A stretch of DNA of 64,000 nucleotides from Marinimicrobium locisalis (lineage in GTDB: Bacteria > Pseudomonadota > Gammaproteobacteria > Pseudomonadales > Cellvibrionaceae). Below the pieces are notes generated by a model. That model did no database searches. It was not told the origin of the DNA and worked only from the letters and a program-made list of their open reading frames with translations. The stretch's first letter is position 1, and each line of letters opens with the position of its first letter. Shown here piece by piece: positions 53,048 to 61,937 of this stretch. The position numbers and the translations under genes are program-made. The DNA lies in contig NZ_JBDLLG010000009.1 of NCBI RefSeq assembly GCF_039822625.1, forward strand, positions 1-64,000. Reading direction: 5' to 3'.

Positions 53048-54967
53048 ATGGACTTTTTCGAGCACCAGGACCTCGCCCGGCGCAACACCCGCCGCCTGGT
53101 CCTTTTAATGACGCTGGCGGTGGCCTCACTCATTCTGTTAACCACACTGTTGGTAGCGGTGGTGAACGCGGCTTTTGCACGGCGCTCGGAATCACCGGAG
53201 GGTGGGTTTTGGGCCGGCGTGCTGGCACACACCGGCTGGGAACCGCTGCTGTTGATCAGCCTGCTGGTCGGGGCCACGGTGCTGGCCGGCGGCCTATTCA
53301 AGTGGTTTCAGTTGCGCTCCGGCGGCCTGGCGGTGGCTCAAGCGCTGGGCGGCCAACTGGTACCTGGCAACACCGAGGACGTTCATCAGCGGCAGCTTCT
53401 CAACGTGGTGGAAGAAATGGCCATTGCCTCGGGCTTGCCCGTGCCGATGGTGTTCCTGCTGGAGGACCAAAGCATCAACGCCTTCGCCGCCGGCCACGGC
53501 CCCCACGATGCCGTCATTGGGGTGACCCGGGGGTGTATCGAGCAACTACACCGCTCAGAGCTACAAGGGGTCATCGCCCACGAGTTCAGCCATATCCTGC
53601 ACGGCGATATGCGCCTGAACCTGCGGTTAGTGGCAGTGCTGAATGGCATCCTACTGCTGGGGCTATTGGGTCGGCTGATTGTCTACGGTGGCCACCCCGG
53701 CCACCCCGGCCACCACCGCGACTATCGCCGCGGCGGCGGAAACCGTGGCAAGGCCGCCTTGATCGGCGTGGGGCTGATTATTCTGGGCGCCATCGGAACC
53801 TTCTTCGGCAACTGGATCAAGGCCGCCGTAAGTCGCCAGCGAGAGTTTCTGGCCGATGCCTCAGCCGTGCAATACACCCGCAATCCCGAAGGCATTGGTG
53901 GCGCCTTGATGAAAATCGGCGGCATCCCGGCCGGTGCCCGGTTGAGCGCCTCGGATGCCAACGAATTCAGCCACATGTACTTCGAAGAGGGCGTCAGCCA
54001 CCGCTTCACTCGCCTGATGGCCACCCACCCGCCTCTGAAAGACCGCATTCAGCGCATTCTGCCCGGCTGGGACGGGCACTTCCCTGCGCCCCGGGCGCCC
54101 TCGGGCGAAGCGTCCGGGGGCGCTCACGCCATGGTCAGCGGCTTCAGTCCCCAGGTCCCGGCCGTCCCCGTGGAGGACGTGCCCACGCCCGACACCGAAG
54201 CGCTGTATCACGCGCGCGCCATACTATCGCGACTCCCCCGGTCAATTCTCGAAGCGGCGCGCGAACCGTTCGGCTCCCGAGGCATTTTCCTGGGGCTGGC
54301 ACTCAGCCAAGACGATAAGGAGCGGGCCGTTCAAAAGCTGGCTTTATCCAAGGCGTTACCCCAACGTGACTTCGCGGCGCTAAAACCCATTATCAACGAT
54401 ACGGCGGCGCTGCCGGCCTCCGAGCGACTGCCGGCCATTGAGCTGGCACTACCCGCCCTGACGCAGCTGTCGGACAAGCAGCGCGAGGCTTTCCTCAAGG
54501 CCTTGGATAAGACGATTCGAGCGGATGGCAAAATTCAGCTGCGCGAGTGGATTATCTACCGGCTGGCCCAGACCCACCTGAGCGACAAGCCCAGCCAACC
54601 GCAACGGCTCAAGCTGCGTTATTGTCTGAAAGAGGCGCAGCTCTTACTCGCGCTGGCCGCGCTCAGCGGCACGGACGACCTTCAGGCCGCCCGTGCCGCC
54701 TACCAAGTAGGGGCAAACCACATCGCCCCGGACGCCCCCTGGCCCGAGCGGGACAGCCTGTCGTTTGCCCAGCTGGACCGAGCCCTTGACCGACTGCGCC
54801 AGCTAAGGCCCCTGGAAAAACCGCCCCTGCTGAAGGCCCTGCGCCGCTGCCTGCGCCACGATGAGACCATCACCCCGGCGGAAGCCGAGCTTTACCGGGC
54901 CCTGGCGGATACGCTCGACTGCCCGACGCCGCCCCTGTCCGAGCCCGTCTCGCACGGCCGCGGTTAA
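53048..54967 (+). CDS. M48-family membrane metalloprotease, HtpX-like, with extra C-terminal domain
   Basis: A 639-aa protein. Two N-terminal membrane helices (about 20-42 and 64-84), the zinc motif HEFSH (His178, Glu179, His182), two further helices around 195-212 and 238-256, then QREFLADASAVQYTR with the third zinc ligand Glu. The segment from about residue 370 to the end has no protease function: around 500-540 it holds DKTIRADGKIQLREW, reminiscent of TerB-like helical domains. It is more than twice as long as HtpX (about 290 aa). Starts 18 bp after lemA. Confidence 0.9.
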   Translation: MDFFEHQDLARRNTRRLVLLMTLAVASLILLTTLLVAVVNAAFARRSESPEGGFWAGVLAHTGWEPLLLISLLVGATVLAGGLFKWFQLRSGGLAVAQALGGQLVPGNTEDVHQRQLLNVVEEMAIASGLPVPMVFLLEDQSINAFAAGHGPHDAVIGVTRGCIEQLHRSELQGVIAHEFSHILHGDMRLNLRLVAVLNGILLLGLLGRLIVYGGHPGHPGHHRDYRRGGGNRGKAALIGVGLIILGAIGTFFGNWIKAAVSRQREFLADASAVQYTRNPEGIGGALMKIGGIPAGARLSASDANEFSHMYFEEGVSHRFTRLMATHPPLKDRIQRILPGWDGHFPAPRAPSGEASGGAHAMVSGFSPQVPAVPVEDVPTPDTEALYHARAILSRLPRSILEAAREPFGSRGIFLGLALSQDDKERAVQKLALSKALPQRDFAALKPIINDTAALPASERLPAIELALPALTQLSDKQREAFLKALDKTIRADGKIQLREWIIYRLAQTHLSDKPSQPQRLKLRYCLKEAQLLLALAALSGTDDLQAARAAYQVGANHIAPDAPWPERDSLSFAQLDRALDRLRQLRPLEKPPLLKALRRCLRHDETITPAEAELYRALADTLDCPTPPLSEPVSHGRG

Positions 54968-55027
54968 ATGTTGTCCCACCAACGGTTATAATACGTTTTT
55001 CGCCCACCAACCATTGAGGTAAACACC

Positions 55028-56308
55028 TTGCAACTGGATCAAGCGACACAGGAACAATTGCGCCAGTGGGAGTCCGAGCTGGCCGACGAGTACGATGCCA
55101 TCGTCAAACAGGACCTCAAGCTCGACCTGACCCGCGGCAAGCCTTCAGCGGACCAGCTCGATTTGTCCAATGCGCTGGATGGCATTCTCAAGGGCGACTA
55201 CAATGCCGCCGACGGCACAGATACCCGCAACTACGGCGGCCTGGACGGCCTGCCCGAAGCCAAAGAGCTGGGTGCCAACCTGATGGGCGTCAGCGCCGAC
55301 AACGTACTGGTGGGCGGCAATAGCAGCCTTACCCTGATGTTCCAGATGATGCTGGTGGCCCACCAGTTCGGGCTAACGGGGCCGGAGAGCGCCTGGAAAA
55401 AGGACGGCGATGTAAAATTTCTCTGCCCGGTGCCCGGTTACGACCGCCACCACACCGTGTGTGAACAGCTGGGTATTTCCATGGTTCCGGTGCCCATGAC
55501 CGAGACCGGCCCGGATATGGACAAAGTGGAAGAGCTGATTAAGGACGACGCGCGCATTCAGGGCATGTGGTGCGTACCCAAGTACTCCAACCCCACCGGT
55601 GTGGTCTACAGCGATGAGACCGTGGAGCGCATTGCGGCGCTGGGCAAAATTGCCGGCCCCAACTTCCGAGTCTTCTGGGACAACGCCTACGCCGTGCACG
55701 ACTTGGTGGACAACCCGCCGGAGCTGGCCTGCGTAATGAAGGCCTGTGAAACCTTCGGCACCCAGGACACCGTGATTCAATTCGCCTCCACCTCCAAAAT
55801 CACCTTCGCCGGTTCGGGCGTGGCCTTTGTCAACGCCAGCCCGGCCAACCTGAAGGGGTTCAAACAGTTCCTCGGCACCTGCACCATCGGGCCGGACAAG
55901 GTCAACCAGATCCGTCACAGCCGCTTCCTTCCGGACCGCGAGACCCTGATGGCGCACATGAAGCGCCATGCCGAGCTGCTCAAGCCGCGCTTTGCGGCGG
56001 TGCTCTCGGCGCTTGATGAGGCCTTCGGAGGCACCAACCTGGGGCAATGGCAGGAGCCCAAGGGCGGGTACTTCGTCTCCTTCGATACTCGTGCTGGCTG
56101 CGCCCAGGAGACGGTTCGGCTGGCGGCAGAGGCCGGCGTCAAACTGACCCCGGCCGGCGCCACCTTCCCCTATGGGGATGACCCGGAGGATCGCAATATT
56201 CGCATCGCCCCGTCGGTACCGAGCGTTGAAGAAGTGAAGTCGGCGATGAAGGTGTTTGTGGTGTGCGTCAAGCTCGCGTCCGTTCGCGCCCAGCTCGGCG
56301 ACCAATAA
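55028..56308 (+). CDS. Aspartate aminotransferase-like enzyme, type Ic
   Basis: A 426-aa PLP enzyme of fold type I. The start is TTG at 55028, with GAGGT 7 nt upstream. Seen: LDLTRGKPSADQLDLS near the start, a CPVPGYDRH segment, KYSNPTGVVYS, the PLP lysine in STSKITFAGSG, and the substrate-binding Arg in NIRIAP. This matches the class Ic aspartate aminotransferases rather than AspC. Terminated by the strong hairpin at 56355-56396. Confidence 0.88.
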   Translation: MQLDQATQEQLRQWESELADEYDAIVKQDLKLDLTRGKPSADQLDLSNALDGILKGDYNAADGTDTRNYGGLDGLPEAKELGANLMGVSADNVLVGGNSSLTLMFQMMLVAHQFGLTGPESAWKKDGDVKFLCPVPGYDRHHTVCEQLGISMVPVPMTETGPDMDKVEELIKDDARIQGMWCVPKYSNPTGVVYSDETVERIAALGKIAGPNFRVFWDNAYAVHDLVDNPPELACVMKACETFGTQDTVIQFASTSKITFAGSGVAFVNASPANLKGFKQFLGTCTIGPDKVNQIRHSRFLPDRETLMAHMKRHAELLKPRFAAVLSALDEAFGGTNLGQWQEPKGGYFVSFDTRAGCAQETVRLAAEAGVKLTPAGATFPYGDDPEDRNIRIAPSVPSVEEVKSAMKVFVVCVKLASVRAQLGDQ

Positions 56309-56354
56309 TCTTAACAGGGCCGCCCCGGCGCGGCCCTGGCAAACCTGACAGTCG

Positions 56355-56396
56355 CCCATAAAAAAACCACCGGCAAGCCGGTGGTTTTTTTATGGG
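56355..56396. terminator. Bidirectional intrinsic terminator
   Basis: CCCATAAAAAAACCACCGGC (from 56355) pairs with GCCGGTGG, then a run of T and ATGGG (to 56396), about 20 bp with a 2-nt centre, between the convergent aminotransferase and exbD genes. T-runs on both strands. Confidence 0.92.
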
Positions 56397-56417
56397 CGGT
56401 GGAGCGTCCGACCGAGC

Positions 56418-56843
56418 TTATTGAGCGCGGGTCGCTTCCGGCAGGGGCACCAGAACCACACTCGGCGCATTGGCCGCTCGGGCCGCGTCGGCCACGGCCA
56501 CATACGTCTTGGCATCGGCCCGCTCATGGGTACGGATAATAACAGTGGCCTCAGGCAACTCGGCGCGCATGCGCTCGATGTTGGAGCGAATCGCGCGGGC
56601 GTCTACCCGGCGCTGCTCAATCCAGACCTGATTATCCTGGCGAATATCCACCACGATATTGGGATCGGCATCTTCCGGCGGCGGCTGATCGTTTTCCTCC
56701 GGCACATTGGTGTCCAGGCCGACTTCTTTGACGAACGAGGCCGTCACAATGAAGAAGATCAGCATGATGAACACGACGTCCAACATGGGGGTCAAATCGA
56801 TATCGTTACTATCTTCACTGCTACGGCTTTTCTTTCTTCTCAC
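56418..56843 (-). CDS. exbD: ExbD/TolR-family biopolymer transport protein
   Basis: A 141-aa protein with one membrane helix (about 24-42), just after the family motif DIDLTPMLDVVFIMLIFF, whose Asp carries protons through the ExbB-ExbD motor. The rest is the periplasmic domain. No exbB or tonB lies next to it: upstream is dinB, downstream the aminotransferase. The family cannot be resolved further (ExbD versus a TolR-like paralogue). Confidence 0.92.
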   Translation of the reverse strand: MRRKKSRSSEDSNDIDLTPMLDVVFIMLIFFIVTASFVKEVGLDTNVPEENDQPPPEDADPNIVVDIRQDNQVWIEQRRVDARAIRSNIERMRAELPEATVIIRTHERADAKTYVAVADAARAANAPSVVLVPLPEATRAQ

Positions 56844-57046
56844 CGCACTTACTCCCGTTGTTATCTATCTGGAATCACTGGGTATCTGAAATCACGGGAC
56901 GCCTCGGGGGACGACCCAAAAACAGACCCGAATACTAACAGCTTTTGCCACCGGATGACCAATGCTTTCTTGGTCCAGCCTGTCCATTTAAGCATTTTAG
57001 GGCGCCAAACCGGCGTCAAAACCCACTCTAAAGCCACAAAACGGCG

Positions 57047-58105
57047 TCAAGAGAAGAGATCGAGCTGGTAAAAGGCTTGATCTTCCCTCAAGTCCACAAA
57101 GCGCACCCCCAAGCCCAATAGGCGCACCGGCCTACCGCCCCGCTCGAAGGCCTCCCGGCAGAGCTGGCTATAGCCAGCAAGCCCCACTTGCGCCCCGGCC
57201 CGCTCGAGGGTGGTGGTGGTAAAGTCGTCGAACTTGAGTTTGACGAACGCCTTAACCACCCGGTATTCCCCCTCTACCCGACGCAAGCGACGGCCGAGCG
57301 ACTGCAACAGCCCGGGCAGTTGCCCCAAACAGCGCTCCACATCGGGCAAATCCTGGGGAAAGGTGTGCTCGACACTGAGTGACTTACGCCGCCGGCTGAC
57401 GGTAACCGCACGCTCATCCCGACCGTGACTGAGATGATGTAACCGCACCCCAAAGGCCCCAAAACGTTCGCTCAGCTCAAAGACATCATAGCGTTGAAGG
57501 TCGCCGCAACTGGCCACGCCCAGTTGCGCCAGGCGGTTGGCGGTGGCCCGCCCCACCCCCGGCACCCGCTTCACCGGCAGACCTCGGACAAAATCCGGCA
57601 CCTGCGCCGGGGTAATGACAAAAAGCCCATCCGGTTTGCGCCAATCACTGGCAACCTTGGCCAGAAACTTGTTCGGCGCCACGCCCGCCGAGATGGTAAT
57701 GCCGAGAGACTCCCGAACTCTTTCCCGAATGGCTTCGGCAATTCGGGTCGCACTGCCCTGGCAGTGTTCGCTATCGGTCACATCCAGAAAGGCCTCATCC
57801 AACGATAGGGGTTCGACTCGTTCGGAAAAGTCATAAAAGATATGGCGCATTACCAAGGAAGCGTCCCGGTAGGCATCCATACGGTGGGGCACAATCAACA
57901 GGTCCGGACAAAGGCGTTTGGCGTAGGCGGAGGCCATCGCCGAATGCACGCCATAGCGACGGGCTTCATAGTTGCAGGTGGAAATCACCCCTCGGCGATC
58001 CGAAGCGCCGCCAACCGCCATGGGACGATTGCGCAAGGCTGGATCGTCGCGCATCTCTATCGCCGCAAAAAAGCAGTCGGCATCACAGTGAATTATTTTA
58101 CGCAC
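57047..58105 (-). CDS. dinB: DNA polymerase IV
   Basis: DinB (352 aa), error-prone Y-family polymerase for translesion synthesis. Seen: HCDADCFFAAIE at the start, with catalytic Asp residues, and SLDEAFLDVT. The GTG at 58105 was chosen over the in-frame TTG at 58132: it has AAAGG 9 nt upstream, gives the family's usual N-terminus (MRKIIHCDAD) and E. coli-like length, and the TTG abuts the LexA box. SOS-regulated by that box. Confidence 0.96.
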   Translation of the reverse strand: MRKIIHCDADCFFAAIEMRDDPALRNRPMAVGGASDRRGVISTCNYEARRYGVHSAMASAYAKRLCPDLLIVPHRMDAYRDASLVMRHIFYDFSERVEPLSLDEAFLDVTDSEHCQGSATRIAEAIRERVRESLGITISAGVAPNKFLAKVASDWRKPDGLFVITPAQVPDFVRGLPVKRVPGVGRATANRLAQLGVASCGDLQRYDVFELSERFGAFGVRLHHLSHGRDERAVTVSRRRKSLSVEHTFPQDLPDVERCLGQLPGLLQSLGRRLRRVEGEYRVVKAFVKLKFDDFTTTTLERAGAQVGLAGYSQLCREAFERGGRPVRLLGLGVRFVDLREDQAFYQLDLFS

Positions 58106-58132
58106 GAAGCGTACCTTTGATTCGCCAAACAA

Positions 58133-58148
58133 CTGTGATTATATACAG
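58133..58148 (-). promoter_or_regulatory. LexA box (SOS operator) of dinB
   Basis: CTGTGATTATATACAG matches CTGT-N8-ACAG exactly, 27 bp upstream of the dinB GTG. dinB is a classical SOS gene in gammaproteobacteria. Confidence 0.9.
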
Positions 58149-58401
58149 AAAACGCCATTCCCCGCCACGGCAGCGGAAAATTTCCGGCCAAACTTAAACC
58201 GCCCGGCTTCGTTGAATTGTTACGTATAATTGGAAAAACCTTCTCCAAAAACCCTCTTTTTTTACCAAAAGCGGCTTTTTTTGGCGATTTTGCAATAAAA
58301 ACCTTGAATTTTTATCCCAAAGTTTTAACTTATCACCTGTTTGTAATTCGCTGTCCCTTTTAACCTTTTCTTTTCTTCCAAAAAAATAAAGGAAGCAAAC
58401 C

Positions 58402-59190
58402 ATGGCTGCACGCAAAACCAACGCCGTTGATTCGGTCGCGCAACTGGAAAAAGAGCTGGCACAAGTCAAAGCTCAACTGGCAAAAGCGCGCGCGCAACAA
58501 GAACTCGAAGCTCAAAAAATCGTGACCGCCCTCAACAAGGAAACCACCAAGGCCTCTACCAAGGCCAAAGCCGCCCGCACCAAACTGGCGGCGGCCCGGA
58601 AAAAGAAAACCGCTGCGGGGGCACGTCAGGCCGAAAGTGCCAAGGCGACCCTGGAGACCGCCAAGGCCGCCCAGGACGCGGCGAAAGCCGAGCTGGCGAC
58701 CGCCAAACAGAAGTTGGCCGATATTAAAGCCGATAACAAACTGGCTTCAGAGCACGCCAAGGCCGAAGCGAAGGCCGAAGCGGCCATGGCCAAAGTAAAA
58801 AAGGCCGAAGCTCGCAAAGAAGCCGCCAAAGCCAAGGCTGCCGCCAAGAAAGCTGCGGCGAAAGCCAAGGTAAAAGCTAAGAAGGAAGCCGCCCGCGCTC
58901 GCGCCGCGGCCAAAAAAGCCGCTGCCAAGGCAAAAGCGAAGGCAAAGAAAGCCGCCGCCAAAGCCAAGTCAGCGACGAAAAAGAAAACTACTACCCGCAA
59001 AAAGGCCACCACTAAAAAGGCGGCCACCAAGAAAACCACCGCTCGCAAGAGCCCCGCCAAGAAGGCCGGCGCTAAAAAGAGCACCGCCAAGAAAGCCAGC
59101 ACCAAGAAGCGCGCCAGCAAAAAAGCCGCCACCAAGAAAACCGGCACTCGCCGGGGCCGGCCGCCGAAGAAGGCGCCTGCCAGCGCTTAA
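58402..59190 (+). CDS. AlgP-like, histone H1-like Lys/Ala-rich protein
   Basis: A 262-aa protein: an N-terminal coiled coil (about 12-60), an Ala/Lys-rich middle, and a tail of KKAAAK/KKATTKK-type repeats that ends GRRGRPPKKA-like, with an AT-hook-like GRPP. This is the composition of AlgP (AlgR3) of Pseudomonas and of eukaryotic H1 tails; such proteins bind DNA non-specifically and can affect transcription. Low-complexity repeats of this kind vary in number between strains. The leader of about 170 nt is very AT-rich and has a consensus TATAAT (58225-58230) without a clear -35 element. Confidence 0.85.
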   Translation: MAARKTNAVDSVAQLEKELAQVKAQLAKARAQQELEAQKIVTALNKETTKASTKAKAARTKLAAARKKKTAAGARQAESAKATLETAKAAQDAAKAELATAKQKLADIKADNKLASEHAKAEAKAEAAMAKVKKAEARKEAAKAKAAAKKAAAKAKVKAKKEAARARAAAKKAAAKAKAKAKKAAAKAKSATKKKTTTRKKATTKKAATKKTTARKSPAKKAGAKKSTAKKASTKKRASKKAATKKTGTRRGRPPKKAPASA

Positions 59191-59211
59191 ACGTCGCTTA
59201 GCGGTTTAACG

Positions 59212-59239
59212 AAAAAGGCTCCTCTCCAGGGGCCTTTTT
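59212..59239. terminator. Terminator between the AlgP-like gene and the coiled-coil gene
   Basis: AAAAAGGCTCCT (59212-59223) pairs with AGGGGCCTTTTT (59228-59239): 12 bp with one G-T (G-U in RNA) pair and a 4-nt loop, flanked by T-runs on both strands. It sits 2 bp before the stop of the convergent gene. Confidence 0.85.
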
Positions 59240-59241
59240 TA

Positions 59242-60033
59242 TTACTCAGAAGGCTTTTTCGCCTCGCCCGCCTCTCTCCTGGGCCCTATGTCCAATACCA
59301 CTTCCCCCTCCTCCCGCTGGCACAACACTCGATAGCGAAGCGCCTCGCCATAGTAGCTCTCGGCGTTAAAATCGATGGTGAAGGTCAACGCCGGGTGGGT
59401 GTCCAGCCGCGGCTCATGGGCCAATTCGGGCTCCGGCATGGTTTGAGTCAACCATTCCAACGCGCGCATGCCTCCCACCCGAGCTTTCAACTTTTCAACG
59501 CATTGCTGCCATAACGCTTCTCGCCGGCGGTGTTCTTCTTCCCACCAACTTAACCACTGCCGCCGCTCCTGGTCGGCCTCCTGGCGCCGCTGTTCCAGCT
59601 CCGCAAGCTCACGCTCTTTGCGTTCGCGCTCCTTTTTTCGCGCCTGGGCCTGCTCGTACTCCTTTTGCAACTGCTCGAAGGAAACCAACCCGCCGGGCCG
59701 GGCGTCATCGACTTTTTTAAGCGTCGGCCCATCAACCATCACGCTAAAGGTTTTGTTCTGTTCATTGCGGCATTTAAAGGTAAACACCGGATGTTCCGCC
59801 GTGGTTCGCCCCAGGTGGGTAGTCCCTTCAATAAGCTCTTTACAGCGAGGGGACTGCTCTACCAACCGGGCCGCATCGTAAAGCCGAGGGAGGTGGCGCA
59901 GATAGGACTTGGGTACCCACAGCTGCTCCAACTCCACCGCCATTAGCGGTGGACTGAGCAGAAGAGTCGCCCAGAGTACGCCGGCGAGACTAGAGGGCAG
60001 GAAGCTGTTCTTGAGCGAGCTGGGCATAGACAT
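59242..60033 (-). CDS. Secreted coiled-coil protein of unknown function
   Basis: A 263-aa protein with an N-terminal signal peptide (hydrophobic residues about 14-32, ending near PPLMA). Residues about 50-110 contain two cysteines (CKELIEG, FKCRNEQN), which may form a disulfide. Residues about 120-190 are a charged coiled coil rich in Glu, Arg and Lys. The C-terminal part is beta-rich with one cysteine (RYRVLCQREEGE). I do not recognise the family. The start overlaps the 3' end of the PilZ gene by 44 nt, so the two are probably in one operon; shorter start choices exist. Confidence 0.6.
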   Translation of the reverse strand: MSMPSSLKNSFLPSSLAGVLWATLLLSPPLMAVELEQLWVPKSYLRHLPRLYDAARLVEQSPRCKELIEGTTHLGRTTAEHPVFTFKCRNEQNKTFSVMVDGPTLKKVDDARPGGLVSFEQLQKEYEQAQARKKERERKERELAELEQRRQEADQERRQWLSWWEEEHRRREALWQQCVEKLKARVGGMRALEWLTQTMPEPELAHEPRLDTHPALTFTIDFNAESYYGEALRYRVLCQREEGEVVLDIGPRREAGEAKKPSE

Positions 60034-60667
60034 AAGCGGCCAACGTCAGACGGTGAGCCTCATCGGTAGCGGTGAACTCCATCCCGTAGACAACGGGCAT
60101 CTTTTGCTTCTGCTCCTGAGTGCTGCGCTCCACGCGAGAACGTATGACCGCTTCCAGCGACAGGTCTCGGTGTAGCCCGGCCACATCCACCTGCCCGGTC
60201 AGGGTGACTTTATCGCCAATATCGCCAAGCACTTGGTCCAATTCCAAGCGTGCACCGGAGAGGCTGATATCCACAATATGTGCCTGCATTTCGCTGGTTT
60301 CGAGGCTGCTTTGGTTGAGCGCGATCACCGGCAGGTCCACCTCTACCCGCGCCGACTGGCGGATACCTTTAAAACCGACTTCTTCGGGGTAGTCGAGGTG
60401 GAGCAAGGGGTAAGGCTCCGTCGCCTGGGTTTCGACCGTGCAGGTAAAAACCCCTACGCCGCTGGAGACCATCATTCGAGCCACAACCTGTTGACCAGGG
60501 CGCAAGCGCAGAAACCGACCATTGACCCGGGGGACGGTAATCATTAACGCGCGGCCGGGTACGGCGCCGATGAAGCGACTGGGATAACGTTCGGATTCGC
60601 CCGTATCGGTCTGCACCTGCAGCTGCAGCGGATAACCGGGGCGAAGCTTCAAATCTTCAAAATTCAT
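59990..60667 (-). CDS. PilZ-domain c-di-GMP-binding protein, YcgR-like
   Basis: A 225-aa protein with an N-terminal YcgR-like domain (about 1-95) and a C-terminal PilZ domain. The c-di-GMP-binding residues are seen as RQSARVEVDLPV (RxxxR type) and DISLSGARLEL (DxSxxG). YcgR-type proteins brake the flagellar motor or control exopolysaccharide on binding c-di-GMP. The ATG at 60667 has AGGA about 7 nt upstream; the frame is open further upstream but without a Shine-Dalgarno sequence. Confidence 0.88.
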   Translation of the reverse strand: MNFEDLKLRPGYPLQLQVQTDTGESERYPSRFIGAVPGRALMITVPRVNGRFLRLRPGQQVVARMMVSSGVGVFTCTVETQATEPYPLLHLDYPEEVGFKGIRQSARVEVDLPVIALNQSSLETSEMQAHIVDISLSGARLELDQVLGDIGDKVTLTGQVDVAGLHRDLSLEAVIRSRVERSTQEQKQKMPVVYGMEFTATDEAHRLTLAAYVYAQLAQEQLPAL

Positions 60668-60983
60668 AATCGTCCTGAGACGCGAAATGACTGTGATGAT
60701 AGCCCGCGGAGCGATACAGCGCAGCGATGCTCGACAACCCCACAATGGGGACTTCGTTAATCATAGCAAACTTGACGCCCCAAACCTCCGGTCCCTATCG
60801 CGATGCACCACCGACCAACGGACCTTTATACCAACAAACTCATTTCTCGGAAATTCTTATATCAAAAACGCGTTTAAGGGAAACGCTGGCTTTAAGGGCC
60901 CTTATATTAAAACTCCGTACATCGGCGATTTCTTATATCAGAGGACGCTATCGCGACGAGTTCGCTATTGAGACGTTAGACTG
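60668..60983. other. Gap with four TTATA-type repeats
   Basis: No supported gene. Four related stretches, around 60824 (CTTTATACCA), 60855 (CTTATATCAA), 60901 (CTTATATTAA) and 60933 (CTTATATCAG), lie 31-46 bp apart. They may be promoter elements for the PilZ operon or binding sites for one factor; the same CTTATATCAG-like sequence occurs once in the D/E hairpin spacer near 5207. Confidence 0.35.
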
Positions 60984-61661
60984 TTAACGCCCCGACGCGC
61001 CGAATTCGCCATTCCACTCAAGCAGCAACCGAGCCAAGGCTTGAGCTTGGGCGTGAAGCGCCGCCAGTTCTTCCCGCGTGTCCTTGGGGCCTGTATACAG
61101 CTTCACCTGGCGGTGGCGGTTGGCGAAGCTGTGCTGAGGGTTCTGGGACCGATACACTTCAAGCTTCCATCGCAGACTGTGCACGGTGTTGCGGTAGTAG
61201 GCCAGTTTCGTCGCCACGCTGATTGGCCGCGAGGACTCCAGATCGGAAAACCGGGAAAAGTCGGAGGCCAGGACCACCACTTCCCGGCAGTGAGGGGCTG
61301 CACGTAAGGTTGCGGTACGCTCATGGCCGATCAGCATCGCCAGGTCCCCGAAAACCTCTCCGGGAGTAATCTGGTTAATCGGGTCTCCCTCGCCGAGCTC
61401 ATCGGGGTAAACGTCAAGCTGACCCTTGAGCAGAAAATACAGCCACTGGTCCTTCTCTCCGCGCTGCAGGACCCGCTCTCCCGGCTCAAAGTACGCGATA
61501 TGAGCCTGCTCGAGCAGTATTTCGAACTGCCAGTCATCCTGCTGTTTAACGGTCTTATAAAAAGGAACGGTGAGCAGCCAGCGCTCAACCGTCTCTCGAG
61601 GAAATTTATGCAGCGGTTTTATTTCCATAGTGTCGGTAATGGTAGCCCCGGCGGCACTCAC
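60984..61661 (-). CDS. Cyclic-nucleotide-binding-domain protein
   Basis: A 225-aa protein. Residues about 30-130 are a Crp-type CNB domain: YFEPGERVLQRGEKDQWLYFLLKGQLDVY and the PGEVFGDLAMLIGHERTATLRA phosphate-binding segment. The remaining C-terminal part is helical, without a recognisable helix-turn-helix, so it is not a typical Crp transcription factor. GTG start at 61661; an ATG 33 nt later is possible. It may sense cAMP or c-di-GMP, but the ligand cannot be read. Confidence 0.8.
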   Translation of the reverse strand: MSAAGATITDTMEIKPLHKFPRETVERWLLTVPFYKTVKQQDDWQFEILLEQAHIAYFEPGERVLQRGEKDQWLYFLLKGQLDVYPDELGEGDPINQITPGEVFGDLAMLIGHERTATLRAAPHCREVVVLASDFSRFSDLESSRPISVATKLAYYRNTVHSLRWKLEVYRSQNPQHSFANRHRQVKLYTGPKDTREELAALHAQAQALARLLLEWNGEFGASGR

Positions 61662-61937
61662 TCGCCATTATTATGATCATCGCGTCCTACAATTGTCGAC
61701 GCTGACACGAGCCGGCATCATAGCCTTGTGCACAAACCTCTGACAACCACCGAAATCCCATGTTGAGAGTTGTCGCAGGATGTGGCATAAATGGCACTAG
61801 GATCAATCCATTGGACCCATCCAGCGCCCCTCAGTTCGCCCATTGAGCGAGCGTTTGTCGTATGATGGGTCGATAATCGCCCGTCGAAGTGCGGAATTAC
61901 GGGACGCACATAATAAAATGCCTTGTGGGATTCGCTT

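Noticed and set aside
58225..58230. Perfect TATAAT upstream of the AlgP-like gene as a called promoter
   Set aside because: No -35-like hexamer lies 16-18 bp upstream (the position reads CCCGGC), so it is mentioned in the gene entry but not called as a promoter.
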